A DNA stretch of 64,000 nucleotides from Kribbella sp. NBC_01245 (GTDB taxonomy: Bacteria > Actinomycetota > Actinomycetes > Propionibacteriales > Kribbellaceae): NCBI RefSeq assembly GCF_036226525.1, contig NZ_CP108487.1, positions 3,968,001 through 4,032,000 of the forward strand, in the 5' to 3' direction. Under the pieces are notes generated by a model, which saw only the letters and a list, made by a program, of their open reading frames with translations, did not search any database and was not told the origin of the DNA. This document shows positions 63,610 through 64,000 of this stretch, one piece after another. How positions within the stretch are numbered: the stretch's first letter is position 1; every line of letters begins with the position of its first letter. The translations under genes and the position numbers were made by a program.

Positions 63610-64000
63610 CTAGTGGGAAGGGGCGTCGGGGGCGACCGGGCGCTCTTCGGGCTCGTAGCCGGGGACGAAGATGTCGGGTTCTACGTAGATGTGGACGGAG
63701 GTGGGCTCGGCCTCGCGGACGGCGCGCTCGACGGCGTTGATGGTGTCGGCGACGACCTTGGCGTCGGCGGTCTCGGCGACGGCGATCTTGACCGCGACGA
63801 GCACCTCCTCGGGACCGATGTGCAGGGTCTTCAGGTGGATGATCCGGTCCACGCCGGTGGTCGCCTCGATGGCGGCGGTGATGCGCTCGGAGGCCTCGCG
63901 GGTGGCGGATTCGCCGATCAGCAGCGACTTCATCTCGATCGCGAGGAAGATCGCCACCACGACCAGCAGCGCACCGATCGACATCGAGCCGAGGCCGTCG
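63610..64000 (-). CDS. Cation diffusion facilitator transporter, 5' part cut by window edge
   Basis: The C-terminal 129 residues are present: GALLVVVAIFLAIEMKSLLI is the last membrane helix, followed by GESATREASERITAAIE and the cytoplasmic metallochaperone-like dimerisation domain (IIHLKTLHIGPEEVLVAVKI, AVEREAEPTSVHIYVEPDI region). CDF proteins export Zn2+, Co2+, Fe2+ or Mn2+ in exchange for protons. The metal-binding HxxxD/DxxxD helices lie outside the window. Convergent with the MerR gene across the palindrome. Confidence 0.85.
   Translation of the reverse strand, partial: DGLGSMSIGALLVVVAIFLAIEMKSLLIGESATREASERITAAIEATTGVDRIIHLKTLHIGPEEVLVAVKIAVAETADAKVVADTINAVERAVREAEPTSVHIYVEPDIFVPGYEPEERPVAPDAPSH

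Overview
The window is high-GC DNA (roughly 70% G+C by eye) from an actinomycete. Its core gene order, secA - hpf - comF - lpqB - mtrB - mtrA with sahH nearby, is the conserved actinobacterial block (Rv3240c to Rv3248c in Mycobacterium tuberculosis). The many secreted glycoside hydrolases, the LacI regulator, the Ku protein and the gene styles fit a soil actinomycete of the Nocardioidales, for example Kribbella-like; that name is inference, and no rRNA or tRNA was seen to confirm it.

Layout. (1) 1-10.4 kb: carbohydrate island with an alditol oxidase cut by the left edge, a GH2 beta-galactosidase carrying a LamG-like insert, an RpiB-like isomerase, a secreted GH76 alpha-mannanase, a LacI regulator and a secreted GH30 enzyme. 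LacI-type palindromes lie upstream of both the GH76 and GH30 genes. Alpha-1,6-mannan and beta-1,6-glucan are fungal wall polymers, so this may be a fungal-wall utilisation locus. (2) 10.4-19 kb: DUF2505 protein, small zinc-ribbon protein, lipoprotein, secreted lipase with divergent TetR, proline catabolism (pruA), two gene remnants fused back to back, Ku, and a WS/DGAT acyltransferase coupled to a small conserved protein. (3) 19-24.9 kb: cupredoxin-like lipoprotein plus polytopic membrane protein, two GT87 mannosyltransferases, a HAD hydrolase and a DUF4097 protein. (4) 25-31.3 kb: orphan CpaE/CpaB pair, an excisionase-type HTH protein, an Sm-like hypothetical, a repeat-bearing LysM membrane protein, an Rv3235-family protein and VanW. 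(5) 31.4-37.1 kb: AraC, methyltransferase with an overlapping 49-residue membrane protein, MocR/PdxR regulator, PI-PLC and nitronate monooxygenase. (6) 37.1-51.7 kb: the secA-to-mtrA block, into which a YcaQ-type glycosylase, two tandem trypsins, a complex inverted-repeat tract and an IS110-family element are placed. (7) 51.8-59.9 kb: a translationally coupled membrane protein - DUF4129 - DUF4350 - MoxR - DUF58 operon divergent from mtrA, then a decayed gene, DUF1206, SpoIIM and RDD proteins (the Rv3690-Rv3695 set). (8) 59.9-64 kb: AraC, sterol desaturase family protein, sahH, MerR and a CDF metal transporter cut by the right edge.

The most unusual non-coding content is a set of palindromic elements. 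Two hairpins 62 kb apart share one outer arm sequence but have different, self-complementary inner stems. There is also a roughly 350-bp imperfect inverted repeat between convergent genes at 5.2-5.5 kb, and an 18-bp direct-repeat-bounded inverted-repeat tract next to the IS110 element at 45.1-45.9 kb. No CRISPR array, prophage, secondary-metabolite cluster or recognised defence system was seen.
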